DNA of 21,643 nucleotides, from the NCBI GenBank assembly GCA_035691065.1, contig DASSJT010000255.1, positions 1-21,643 of the forward strand, in the 5' to 3' direction. Source of the DNA: DASSJT01 sp035691065. Its GTDB lineage: Bacteria; Actinomycetota; Actinomycetes; Actinomycetales; Dermatophilaceae. A model generated the notes under the pieces. That model was given only the letters and a program-made list of their open reading frames with translations. It was not told the DNA's origin and made no database searches. Positions 6,971 to 14,184 of this stretch are shown piece after piece; the stretch's first letter is position 1; every line of letters starts with the position of its first letter. The position numbers were made by a program, and so were the translations under genes.

Positions 6971-6984
6971 GGGGCGAAGGTCCC
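6971..6984. promoter_or_regulatory. Degenerate DosR/DevR-like box upstream of the flavodoxin gene
   Basis: GGGGCGAAGGTCCC keeps the spacing of GGGACYNNRGTCCC, with one arm intact and the other mutated at two positions. It lies in the spacer 6869-7050. Alone it would be unconvincing; a perfect copy 2.6 kb away makes it worth recording. Confidence 0.3.
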
Positions 6985-7050
6985 CACCGCACGCTCCGCC
7001 CGCTCCGGCCCGCCAACCGGATGCTTAGGAGCCCGCGCAGACCCGGCCGG

Positions 7051-7524
7051 CTACTGCTGCCAGGACTGGTCGACGTCGAAAACCGTGCGGGACAGAACGG
7101 CGGAGGCCAGCGAGGCAATGCAAGCCCCGAGCGCGAGGTTCAGGAGTGCCGTCGCGACCTTGCCGGATGGCTCGCCGACCTGGGCGAACGGGAGCACCGC
7201 GCCGGCGATCGTGGCCAGCCAGACGATCCACGCGAAGAACGACTTCGGCTTGGGTGTCGTCAGCGACAGCAAGTGCGCCAGGCCGGTTGCCAGCAAGGCG
7301 AGGAGGAAAGCGGTGAGCGCGTATTGGAGCCGGAACGAGTTGCCGATGGTGACCAGGAGCGGAGGGTTGACGATCTTGAGGTGAAACACCTCTTGGCTGA
7401 TCACGACGCCGATGAAGGCAACGAGGGCGGCCACAAGCCCGGTTGCGAGCCCACCGCCCCACAGCCGGGGAATGTCGATCGTTACCCGGTTGCCCGAATG
7501 CGGCCCGGGGACGTTGACGGTCAT
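7051..7524 (-). CDS. DUF6069 family four-TM membrane protein
   Basis: A 157-aa integral membrane protein. A short N-terminal tail (to about residue 20) precedes four hydrophobic helices: about 23-44, 64-88, 95-114 and 124-146. The layout and the WGGGLATGLVAALVAFIGVV start of the first helix fit DUF6069 proteins, small actinobacterial membrane proteins without known function. GAGGAGGAT sits six bases before the ATG. A TANNNT -10-like TACGAT is at 7592-7587 on the minus strand. It is downstream of tetR on the same strand but 147 bp away, so probably separately transcribed. Confidence 0.7.
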   Translation of the reverse strand: MTVNVPGPHSGNRVTIDIPRLWGGGLATGLVAALVAFIGVVISQEVFHLKIVNPPLLVTIGNSFRLQYALTAFLLALLATGLAHLLSLTTPKPKSFFAWIVWLATIAGAVLPFAQVGEPSGKVATALLNLALGACIASLASAVLSRTVFDVDQSWQQ

Positions 7525-7671
7525 CCGATCCTCCTCGTCCGGCTACCAGGCATCGACGCCAAGCTTCAGTCTGCCGTGCTCCGGTGATCGTAGGGCCGGA
7601 CTTGTTGGACGAGGTGCGCGGCATGCGATCTGGGGTGGGGCTCCTCGCTGGTGCTCCTCGCCGGGTGGGCG

Positions 7672-8268
7672 TCAAGCGGCGCGGCCTGCCCGGATGGCAG
7701 CGTCGACCAGGGCGCGGGCCGATGCCTTCGCCGCCTCCGGCGCGTCGGGGCTGGCGTCGAGCGAGCCGCTGGCCAGGCCGCCGTCAAGCAGCAGGGTCAA
7801 CGACCTCGCCAGGGCTTGAGGGTCACGCGCCCCGGCCTGCTGGGCCAGCCCGCGAACCCAGGAGAGAACCGCCGCCTTGTGCGCAACGGTGCGGTCGTGG
7901 ACCGGGGTGCCCGCCTGTGACTCGGCGGCTGCGTTGATAAAGGCGCAGCCGCGGTAGCCCTCACGCCGACACGCGGTGCGCAGAGCATCGAACATGCCGA
8001 CCAGCTGGTCGGCAGGGTCGGGCCCGGCCGCGGCGGCCGCCTGCCGCAGCTGCTCCGTCCACACGCCGTCGACCTTGTCGAGATAGGCCACAACGAGGTC
8101 GTCCTTGGCGGGGAAGTGCTTGTAGAAGGTCGCCTTGGCCACGCCGGACTCGGCGATGATCAGGTCCACTCCAACGGCCCGTATGCCGCGTGCGTAGAAC
8201 AGGGTGAACGCGGCCTCGAGGATTCGCTCGCGGGCTGCACTCGGCAGGCCCTGGCTGGCGGGGGGCAT
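7672..8268 (-). CDS. TetR family transcriptional regulator
   Basis: A 198-aa TetR-type repressor. The N-terminal DNA-binding domain runs from about residue 9 to 60: SAARERILEAAFTLFYARGIRAVGVD, then the helix-turn-helix IIAESGVAKATFYKHFPAKDDLV. The C-terminal ligand domain holds a cysteine pair region (ACRREGYRGCAFIN) characteristic of a common TetR subgroup. The frame is open to 8385, but that would run through the operators; the ATG at 8268 has GGAGGAGA upstream and is the correct start. It is divergent from an NADP-reductase-like gene, with two identical palindromes between, so autoregulation and control of that operon are likely. The inducer is unknown. Confidence 0.92.
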   Translation of the reverse strand: MPPASQGLPSAARERILEAAFTLFYARGIRAVGVDLIIAESGVAKATFYKHFPAKDDLVVAYLDKVDGVWTEQLRQAAAAAGPDPADQLVGMFDALRTACRREGYRGCAFINAAAESQAGTPVHDRTVAHKAAVLSWVRGLAQQAGARDPQALARSLTLLLDGGLASGSLDASPDAPEAAKASARALVDAAIRAGRAA

Positions 8269-8307
8269 CGGTTTCTCCTCCAGACGGCGTCCTCCACAGA
8301 GCATACC

Positions 8308-8337
8308 TTGCGAGTAGACAGATCTGTCTGCTAGTTT
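8308..8337 (+). promoter_or_regulatory. Candidate promoter of the oxidoreductase operon, operator inside the spacer
   Basis: TTGCGA (8308-8313) and TAGTTT (8332-8337) are spaced by 18 bp, and the 14-bp operator palindrome at 8316-8329 fills the gap. Repressor bound there would directly block sigma-factor contact. Confidence 0.5.
8316..8329. promoter_or_regulatory. TetR operator 1 (AGACAGATCTGTCT)
   Basis: A perfect 14-bp palindrome in the divergent tetR-reductase spacer. An identical copy occurs 36 bp away, centre to centre. Strong candidate binding site for the adjacent TetR protein. Confidence 0.85.
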
Positions 8338-8351
8338 CCAGCCATCGAAGT

Positions 8352-8365
8352 AGACAGATCTGTCT
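8352..8365. promoter_or_regulatory. TetR operator 2 (AGACAGATCTGTCT)
   Basis: The second identical palindrome, downstream of the inferred start site of the oxidoreductase operon and upstream of its AGGAG ribosome site. Both copies share the longer context GTAGACAGATCTGTCTGC. Confidence 0.85.
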
Positions 8366-8397
8366 GCCCCGCCCCCCTTTGCCATTCAGGAGTCAAG

Positions 8398-9075
8398 ATG
8401 AACATCGCAGTCCTCGGCACCGGCATGGTCGGCCAGGCCCTTGCCGCCCGCCTCCTCGAGCTCGGTCACGAGGTCGTCGTCGGCACGCGCGACCCAGAGG
8501 CCACCCGGCGCCGCAAGGAGCCCGACGCCATGGGCAACCCGCCCTTCAGCGCCTGGCTGGAAGCCCACCCTGCCGCGCGCCTGGCCACCTTCGCCGATGC
8601 CGCGGCTGGTGCCCAGCTGGTCGTCAACGCCACAAGCGGCACCGGAGCCCTGCCAGCCCTCGAGCTGGCTGGTGCCGACAACCTCGCCGGCAAGGTGATC
8701 CTCGACATCTCCAACCCGCTGGACTTCTCCGCCGGCTTCCCTCCCACCCTTTTCGTCAAGGACACCGACTCCCTGGGTGAGCAGATCCAGCGGACCTTCC
8801 CGCAGGCGCGAGTCGTCAAGGCGCTGAACACCCTCAACGCCAACCTCATGGTCAACCCCAAGCAGCTCGGCCAGGAGTCCTCGGTCTTCCTCTCGGGCAA
8901 CGACGAGGCCGCCAAGGCGACGGTCACTGAGCTGCTGCAGAGCTTCGGGCACACCGATGTCATCGACCTCGGCGACATCAGCACGGCGCGCGGCACCGAG
9001 ATGCTGCTCCCGGTGTGGCTGCGGCTCATGGGCGCGCTGGGCACCCCGGCGTTCAACTTCAAGATCGTCCGCTGA
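8398..9075 (+). CDS. NAD(P)-binding oxidoreductase, F420/NADP-reductase-like
   Basis: A 225-aa Rossmann protein. The dinucleotide motif GTGMVGQAL lies at residues 7-15, followed by HEVVVGTRDPEA where the NADP 2'-phosphate is usually sensed (T-R). NATSGTGALPALELAG, ILDISNPLDFSAGFPP and VVKALNTLNANLM are blocks of the F420H2:NADP-oxidoreductase-like family (Pfam F420_oxidored). True F420 use is not shown. AGGAG lies six bases before the ATG. It is the first gene of a two-gene operon with an SDR, divergent from and probably repressed by TetR. Confidence 0.88.
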   Translation: MNIAVLGTGMVGQALAARLLELGHEVVVGTRDPEATRRRKEPDAMGNPPFSAWLEAHPAARLATFADAAAGAQLVVNATSGTGALPALELAGADNLAGKVILDISNPLDFSAGFPPTLFVKDTDSLGEQIQRTFPQARVVKALNTLNANLMVNPKQLGQESSVFLSGNDEAAKATVTELLQSFGHTDVIDLGDISTARGTEMLLPVWLRLMGALGTPAFNFKIVR

Positions 9076-9077
9076 CC

Positions 9078-9950
9078 ATGGCCCCCGGCGCCCGGCCCAT
9101 GGCCGGCCGGACGGTGCTCGTCACCGGAGGGACGGGCGGGATCGGTGAGGCCACCGCTGCCGGCCTCGCCGGTCTTGGCGCGCGCGTCGGCATCGTGGGG
9201 CGGCAGCGCGGCCGGGCTGAGGCGGCCGGGGCCAGGATCCGCGCGGCCGGCGCTGAGGTCGACGTCTTCACAGCCGACCTCTCGGCGCAGCGGGAGGTGC
9301 GCGCGCTCGCCGAACAGGTGCTCACGGCATACCCCCGCCTGGACGTCCTCGTGAACAACGTCGGCGGTTACTGGGCGCACCGGCACCTGACCGAGGACGG
9401 TCTGGAGCGCACCTTCGCCGTCAACCACCTCGCACCCTTCCTGCTGACGAACCTGCTGCTCAAGCGGCTCACGGCGAGTGCTCCCGCACGAGTCGTGACG
9501 GTGTCGTCGGGGGCGCAGGCCATGGGCCGAATCCACTTCGACGACCTGCAGGGCGAGCGCGGGTACCGCGGCCAGCGCGCCTACAACCAGTCCAAGCTGG
9601 CCAACGTCCTGTTCACGTACGAGCTGGCGCGTCGGCTGGCTGGCTCCGGGGTCACGGCCAACGTTTTGCACCCGGGCGTGGTCCGCTCCGGCTTCGGGTC
9701 GGAGGACTCGGGCCGGTGGATGCGCGTGATGCTGCCCGTCGTGCGGCCGTTCATGAAGACTCCCGAGCAGGGGGCCCAGACCTCCATCCACCTCGCCTCC
9801 TCGCCCGAGGTGGAGGGCGTCTCCGGGCGGTACTTCGCCAACCGCAGGGTCAGGCGATCGTCGTCCGCGTCCTACGACACCACCACAGCGGCCCGGCTCT
9901 GGGACGTCTCGGCCGACCTCGTTGGCCTGTCCCGCCGGACGGCCGCCTAG
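9078..9950 (+). CDS. Short-chain dehydrogenase/reductase (SDR)
   Basis: A 290-aa cytoplasmic NAD(P)-dependent oxidoreductase. Cofactor motif TGGTGGIG (about residues 16-23), structural NNVGG (93-97), catalytic Ser in VTVSSGA (143/144) and YNQSK with Tyr169 and Lys173 are all present. The closest family flavour is the retinol-dehydrogenase/WW-domain-oxidoreductase-like SDR group. Its ATG is two bases after the stop of the reductase gene and lacks its own clear ribosome site, so translation is probably coupled. An in-frame ATG at 9099 is an alternative. The substrate cannot be inferred; co-regulation by TetR suggests induction by a small, perhaps reactive, molecule. Confidence 0.9.
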   Translation: MAPGARPMAGRTVLVTGGTGGIGEATAAGLAGLGARVGIVGRQRGRAEAAGARIRAAGAEVDVFTADLSAQREVRALAEQVLTAYPRLDVLVNNVGGYWAHRHLTEDGLERTFAVNHLAPFLLTNLLLKRLTASAPARVVTVSSGAQAMGRIHFDDLQGERGYRGQRAYNQSKLANVLFTYELARRLAGSGVTANVLHPGVVRSGFGSEDSGRWMRVMLPVVRPFMKTPEQGAQTSIHLASSPEVEGVSGRYFANRRVRRSSSASYDTTTAARLWDVSADLVGLSRRTAA

Positions 9951-10004
9951 CTCGGTGCAATGCCCAGGTCGGCCATTCGGGATCCGGGATGACAGGTCAG
10001 CCGG

Positions 10005-11570
10005 CTAAGGCGATGTTCGGTCGTGCGTCGGCGTCGGCGTCTGCAGGGCAGTCGAGACCGGGGTCCGACTCGCCCACTCGTCGCGCAGTACCCGCTTGAG
10101 TATCTTCCCGGTGGGGCTCTTGGGCAGTTCCGCGACGACAGCCCAGGATCGGGGATGCTTGTACGTGGCGAGCTGCTCCCGACACCTCTGCTCGAGCTCG
10201 CCGACGAGCCTGTCGGGGTCGATCGTCGTGTTCGACGACGCCACCACGAAGGCGCATGGCGCCTCACCGCGCACAGGATCTGGCAGGCCGACGACGGCAC
10301 ACTCACGAACCAAGGGGTGCGCGTAGAGGATCTCCTCGATCTCGCGCGGCCAGATCTTGAGCCCGGCGGCGTTGATCATGTCCTTGACCCGGTCGACGAG
10401 GTAGAGGTATCCGTCCTCGTCCAGGTAACCGATGTCCCCGGTGTGGAAGCGGCCATTGCGAAGAGCGGTGGCCGAATCCTCCGGCCGGTTCCAGTAGCCC
10501 GCCATGACGTTGGGCCCGGCGATTACCACCTCACCCCACGTGCCCGTCGCGACCGCGCGGTCGTCGGTGTCGACAACCCCGACCTCGACGTCGTCGAGCG
10601 CGGTTCCGACTGAGCCCGGGCGGTACTCGCTGCGGTGGTTGTACGACGCGAAGGGGCTGGTCTCCGTCAGCCCGTAACCTTCGTGGATCGGCTGCCCGTA
10701 GATTTCCCGCCACCGCTCCGCCACCTCGGTCGGCATCGTGGCCGCCGCGGAGAACCAGTAGCGGACCCCTGCGAGGTCGTGCGGCGCCACCTGCCGTGCG
10801 AGCATCACGATGTAGACCGTCGGCACGCCGAAGAACATGGTCACGCCGTCCTGGCGTATCGAGGCCAGGACGCGGTCCGGGTCGAACCGCCGATGCAGGA
10901 CAACCGACGCACCCACGGAGATCGCCGTGTTCAGGATGAAGTTCTGACCGAAGCAGTGGAACAGCGGCAGGAAGAGCATCAAGCGGTCCTCGGGGACGAT
11001 CGAGAGCGCGCCTGCCGTTGCGGCCGAGTTGAAGACGACGTTTCCGTGGGTGAGCACCGCGCCCTTCTGCCGACCGGTAGTGCCCGACGTGTACAGGATG
11101 GCGGCAGGGGAGTCACGATCCAGCTCGACGTCCGGCACGTCGGTCGGGGCCGCGACTCCCATGTCGGCAAGCGACCGCACGCCCTTGTCATTTGTGTCCC
11201 ATGTCACCACCCGGTCGGCGGGCGTGGCGGCCAAGATCGTTGGCAACAGCTCGTCGACGGTGAGCGCCACCACGGGGTCGCTGTCTTCGATGAGGATCGC
11301 CAGCTCGCGTGCTGTGAGGGCGACGCTCATCGAAACGGCGATGGCGCCGAGCCGCAGGGTGGCGAAGTAGCCAATCGCGAACGAGGGCACGTTCGGAAGC
11401 ACGAGTGCCACGCGGTCACCCGACGTGACGCCGAGGGAGCGGAGGGCGGCTGCTGCACGGTCGACCTGTTGGTCGAGGTCTGCGTAGGAGATGGCCGAAC
11501 CTTCGAAGACGATCGCCGGCCGCCCAGGCTCACGCCTTGCGGAGTTCCGCAGTGCCTCGGCGATGTTCAC
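10005..11570 (-). CDS. Acyl-CoA synthetase (AMP-binding, FadD-type)
   Basis: A 521-aa acid-CoA ligase of the ANL superfamily, forming acyl-AMP then acyl-CoA. Motifs: P-loop YTSGTTGRQKG (160-170), GYGLTETSP (298-306), hinge DRVKDMINAAGLKIWP (393-408) and catalytic Lys489 in PKSPTGKILKR. Full length for medium/long-chain fatty-acid ligases; the chain length is not predictable. I chose the GTG at 11570 because GGAGG lies just before it; the frame runs open to 11645 without a better site. It lies downstream of a tRNA gene on the same strand and is convergent with the SDR gene (54-bp gap, no obvious terminator). Confidence 0.92.
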   Translation of the reverse strand: MNIAEALRNSARREPGRPAIVFEGSAISYADLDQQVDRAAAALRSLGVTSGDRVALVLPNVPSFAIGYFATLRLGAIAVSMSVALTARELAILIEDSDPVVALTVDELLPTILAATPADRVVTWDTNDKGVRSLADMGVAAPTDVPDVELDRDSPAAILYTSGTTGRQKGAVLTHGNVVFNSAATAGALSIVPEDRLMLFLPLFHCFGQNFILNTAISVGASVVLHRRFDPDRVLASIRQDGVTMFFGVPTVYIVMLARQVAPHDLAGVRYWFSAAATMPTEVAERWREIYGQPIHEGYGLTETSPFASYNHRSEYRPGSVGTALDDVEVGVVDTDDRAVATGTWGEVVIAGPNVMAGYWNRPEDSATALRNGRFHTGDIGYLDEDGYLYLVDRVKDMINAAGLKIWPREIEEILYAHPLVRECAVVGLPDPVRGEAPCAFVVASSNTTIDPDRLVGELEQRCREQLATYKHPRSWAVVAELPKSPTGKILKRVLRDEWASRTPVSTALQTPTPTHDRTSP

Positions 11571-11717
11571 GACTTCCTCCCGAGCAGTCGAGCACTGGGG
11601 AGGTCCGCGCGTGAGGCACGGACCCGGAGCCTCGGTCGGCTCCATTGGACACCCGCCTTGCAGGGTTGTCGAGACGTGCCCGAAAGGGAGCCTGCTGCTG
11701 CCGACGTGGTTGCGCGG

Positions 11718-11791
11718 TGGGGCAGCAGGGACTTGAACCCTGGACCGACGGATTATGAGTCCGCTGCTCTAACCGACTGAGCTACTGCCCC
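11718..11791 (-). tRNA. tRNA with CAU anticodon (elongator Met or Ile2)
   Basis: A complete 74-nt cloverleaf. The acceptor GGGGCAG pairs with CTGCCCC, the D stem is GCTC/GAGC, the anticodon stem CGGA/TCCG closes the loop CTCATAA (anticodon at 11755-11757), and the T arm is CAGGG-TTCAAGT-CCCTG. The discriminator is A, and CCA is not fully encoded (CC then G). CAU is used by initiator Met, elongator Met and lysidine-modified Ile2. The initiator is unlikely because the first pair is G-C. The D-loop and the TTCAAGTCC T-loop look more like Ile2 than Met in my memory, but I cannot decide. Confidence 0.95.
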
Positions 11792-11794
11792 CGA

Positions 11795-11820
11795 CTGGGG
11801 CCCCGGCATACCGGCCCCAG
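11795..11820 (-). other. Hairpin directly upstream of the tRNA, with GTATGCCG in its loop
   Basis: CTGGGGCC (11795-11802) and GGCCCCAG (11813-11820) form a perfect 8-bp stem four bases from the mature tRNA 5' end. It could be part of the precursor leader or a terminator of transcription arriving on the minus strand. Confidence 0.5.
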
Positions 11821-11969
11821 CGAGCGGAGGCGAGCCTATCGCGGCCCCCGCTGGACTCCGCTGGACCCCGGTGAGCACACCTCCACATTGACAGGCCTGG
11901 CACAAGTTACCGCCAGTACCATCACAGTCCGGCCGCCGACGGTGGTGTTCCACCCACCAAGGAGAGGCC

Positions 11970-12470
11970 ATGCAGAAGAAGTCCACCCTCATCACCGTCG
12001 CGGCGGGTCTCGCGGCCGCCGTGGGGCTCGCCGTCACCGGCGCGTCACTGGCCAACGCCCAGACCTCCACGCCGACAGCGTCCACTGGCTACGGCAGTGC
12101 CCAGCCCGGGCAGGGCCAGCCTCCGTCCGGCAGGGCCGGCGGTGCCTTCAACGGCAACACCGACCCGACGAAGGCGATGCGTTCCGACGAGAAGCTGCTC
12201 ACCGGCGACACCGCGGCGAAGGTCACGGCAGCGGCCAAGGCGAAGGAGCCGAACGCGACGATCCAGCGGGTCGAGACGGACTCCGACGGCGTCTACGAGG
12301 CCCACATGGTGCGCTCCGACGGCACCCTCATCACGGTCCAGATCGACAAGAACTTCGCCGTCACCAACGTGATCGTCGGCGGGCCCGGTGGACCGGGCGG
12401 CCACGGCGGACCCCAGCAGAACGGGAGCACGAACGGCAGCACCAGCGGGACACCCTCCACGACGAACTGA
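11970..12470 (+). CDS. Secreted PepSY-like protein
   Basis: A 166-aa exported protein. Signal peptide: MQKKS, hydrophobic 8-25, cleavage after ASLANA (residue 30). A low-complexity Gln/Pro/Gly/Thr linker follows. A PepSY-like unit spans about residues 70-135: LLTGDTAAKVTAAAKAKEP, ATIQRVETDSDGVYEAHMV and SDGTLITVQIDKNFAVTNV, matching the helix plus two-strand pattern of that domain. The tail is rich in Gly, Asn, Ser and Thr. PepSY units are often inhibitory or chaperone-like; the role here is unknown. AAGGAG is seven bases before the ATG. A TTGACA hexamer at 11888-11893 may be its -35, but I see no -10 at proper distance. Confidence 0.82.
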   Translation: MQKKSTLITVAAGLAAAVGLAVTGASLANAQTSTPTASTGYGSAQPGQGQPPSGRAGGAFNGNTDPTKAMRSDEKLLTGDTAAKVTAAAKAKEPNATIQRVETDSDGVYEAHMVRSDGTLITVQIDKNFAVTNVIVGGPGGPGGHGGPQQNGSTNGSTSGTPSTTN

Positions 12471-12543
12471 CCGGGGAGTCGGTTCAGCGAGTCAAGCGGT
12501 CATCGGTCGGCAAGCACGCCATCGACGCCGGGAGGCGGTCGAT

Positions 12544-12580
12544 GTCACGGGCGGCAGCAGCAGCTGCTGCCGCCCGTGAC
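12544..12580 (+). terminator. Perfect 17-bp hairpin after the PepSY-like gene
   Basis: GTCACGGGCGGCAGCAG (12544-12560), a 3-nt loop CAG, then the exact complement (12564-12580). It is 74 nt downstream of the PepSY gene stop. No U-tract follows, but the stem is very stable. Confidence 0.7.
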
Positions 12581-12602
12581 GCCCGCGGTGGCAGCCACGG
12601 CG

Positions 12603-12716
12603 GTGTGACGGCGACGGTGTGACGGCGACGGTGTGACGGCGGCGGTGCGGCTGCCGCAGCAGTGTGGCCGCGGCGGTGTGGCTGCCGCAGCGGTGCGGCC
12701 GCCGCGGTGTGGCAGC
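12603..12716. repeat. 14-bp tandem repeat and degenerate GTG-GCxGCCGC repeats
   Basis: Three adjacent copies of GTGTGACGGCGACG (12603-12644; the third ends GGCG), then longer degenerate copies of a GCGGTGTGGCTGCCGC-like unit up to about 12716. They fill the spacer between the PepSY hairpin and the transporter promoter. Long frames across it are compositional. Confidence 0.75.
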
Positions 12717-12740
12717 CCCGGTTGGCGCTGGGACGCGCGG

Positions 12741-12746
12741 TAACCT
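12741..12746 (+). promoter_or_regulatory. Candidate -10 box for a leaderless transporter transcript
   Basis: TAACCT fits TANNNT and ends five bases before the ATG at 12752. There is no Shine-Dalgarno. Transcription would begin at the start codon. Confidence 0.4.
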
Positions 12747-12751
12747 CAACG

Positions 12752-13930
12752 ATGACCGCAAGCACACCGTCCGCGCCCGAGCCCACTCGCGAACCGCACG
12801 ACGCTGTCCCCAGGTCGCTCGTCCTGGCCGCTGCCTGGTCCTGGCGGATCCTCGTCGTCGCTGCCGTGGCGGCAGCGCTGGTAGCCGCCTTGCGGATCGC
12901 CAGCGTGGTCGTCGTGCCGCTGGCCGTTGCCGTCCTCTTCGCGGCACTTCTCGCACCCCCCGTGCGGGTTCTGACCGCCCGCACCCCGCTCCGGCGTGGC
13001 TCCGCGTCCCTGCTCGTGCTCCTGGTGGCGCTGGCCGCTGTGCTCGTGCTCTTCGGGCTGGTCGCCACCCAGCTGGCCTCCGGCGCCGGCACCATGCGCG
13101 CGAGCGCCGAGAGCGGACTGGAGCAGGTGGTCGACTGGCTCCGCACCGGTCCGCTCAAGCTCTCCAGCGCTCAGCTTGCCGATCTGATCGAGCAGGCCAA
13201 GCAGTCCATTCGTGGCAACTCCCGCCAGCTGACGTCCGGCCTGCTGAGCGTCGGAACGTCCGCGGGGCACTTCGTTGCCGGCCTGCTGATCGCCCTGATC
13301 GGTACCTTCTTCTTCCTCGCCGAGGGCGAGCAGATCTGGCGGTTCTTCGTCCGCATGCTCCCGGGGCCGGCCCAGGACCCGACGTACGAAGCGTTCCGCC
13401 GCGGCTGGGTCAGCCTGGGCCACTACGCCCGGACGCAGGTGATGGTCGCCGGGGTGGACGCGATCGGCATCGGCCTGGGTGCGCTCTTCCTGCGCCTGCC
13501 CTTTGTCATCCCGATCACCGTGCTGGTCTTCCTCACCTCGTTCGTGCCCATCATCGGTGCGATCGTGTCCGGCGCGGTCGCGGTCCTCGTCGCCCTCGTG
13601 GTCAAGGGCCCCGTGGCAGCGCTCGTCATGCTCGGCGTGGTCGTGCTGGTCCAGCAGGTGGAGACCCACGCCCTCCAGCCGTTCCTCATGGGACGCGCGG
13701 TCGCACTCCACCCGCTCGCTGTCATCGCCGCGGTCGCCATCGGTTCCTTCCTGCTCGGAATCGTCGGGGCGCTCTTCGCGGTCCCAGTCCTCGCCGTGGC
13801 GAACACCGTCGTCCGCTACTACGCCGGCCAGGACCCCGCCCCAGAGCTCGGTCACGAGCCCATGCCGCCCGCCGAGCGCGACATGGTGGGTGAGAGCAGC
13901 CAGGAGCATTCCGGACCGACCGACGGCTGA
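12752..13930 (+). CDS. AI-2E family (DUF20) transporter
   Basis: A 392-aa polytopic membrane protein. Two or three helices (about 24-61 and 80-104) come first, then a soluble segment (about 105-160) and further helices. The C-terminal core has the family hallmarks: LIGTFFFLAEG, VAGVDAIGIGLGALFLRLPF, VFLTSFVPIIGAIVSG, QQVETHALQPFLMGRAVALHP and GIVGALFAVPVLA. Members export autoinducer-2, sodium or protons, or have unknown substrates; none is predictable here. The frame extends through the repeat spacer to 12662; I choose the ATG at 12752 because the upstream part is repeat sequence. The charged C-terminal tail ends near the kinase gene. Confidence 0.9.
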   Translation: MTASTPSAPEPTREPHDAVPRSLVLAAAWSWRILVVAAVAAALVAALRIASVVVVPLAVAVLFAALLAPPVRVLTARTPLRRGSASLLVLLVALAAVLVLFGLVATQLASGAGTMRASAESGLEQVVDWLRTGPLKLSSAQLADLIEQAKQSIRGNSRQLTSGLLSVGTSAGHFVAGLLIALIGTFFFLAEGEQIWRFFVRMLPGPAQDPTYEAFRRGWVSLGHYARTQVMVAGVDAIGIGLGALFLRLPFVIPITVLVFLTSFVPIIGAIVSGAVAVLVALVVKGPVAALVMLGVVVLVQQVETHALQPFLMGRAVALHPLAVIAAVAIGSFLLGIVGALFAVPVLAVANTVVRYYAGQDPAPELGHEPMPPAERDMVGESSQEHSGPTDG

Positions 13931-13958
13931 CCTTGGCCTGCAGATGGATCGGCGGGAT

Positions 13959-14027
13959 GCCGCGTGCTCCCGTATGCCGTGTGCTCCCGTCTGCGGTGTG
14001 CTCCCGTCTGCCATGGGTGCCCCGCAT
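13959..14027. repeat. 17-bp tandem repeat upstream of the kinase gene
   Basis: Units GCCGCGTGCTCCCGTAT, GCCGTGTGCTCCCGTCT and GCGGTGTGCTCCCGTCT are followed by a degenerate fourth copy. The first copy boundary creates a GTATGCCG. The rest of the spacer (14028-14184) shows no gene; GGAGGGAGGAGA near its end is the kinase ribosome site. Confidence 0.75.
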
Positions 14028-14184
14028 GCCGTCTGGTCCAGTCCGGCCTGTGGTCGATCGCCGAGCTGCCGATGCGTAGCACCGGGCAGGCGGGGTACAG
14101 GGACCGGATCGGCGCAGCAGTGCGCCGTCGGCCCGGTTTGCGTGCCTGCCACCGGGTTTTGACAAGGAGGGAGGAGAGCGGCGA

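Noticed and set aside
8269..8385. N-terminal extension of TetR
   Set aside because: It would encode the two operator palindromes as protein; the ATG at 8268 has a strong ribosome site and normal TetR length.
10635..11780. Plus-strand open frame of 381 codons
   Set aside because: It is antisense to the acyl-CoA synthetase and runs through the tRNA gene, so it cannot be a real protein gene.
11888..11893. TTGACA as a definite promoter of the PepSY-like gene
   Set aside because: No -10 hexamer lies 16-19 bp downstream; TACCAT is 23 bp away. I mention it only as a possibility.
12746..14152. Minus-strand open frame of 468 codons
   Set aside because: It is antisense to the AI-2E transporter and contains a biased His/Asp/Glu/Arg composition typical of the reverse frame of a membrane protein gene.
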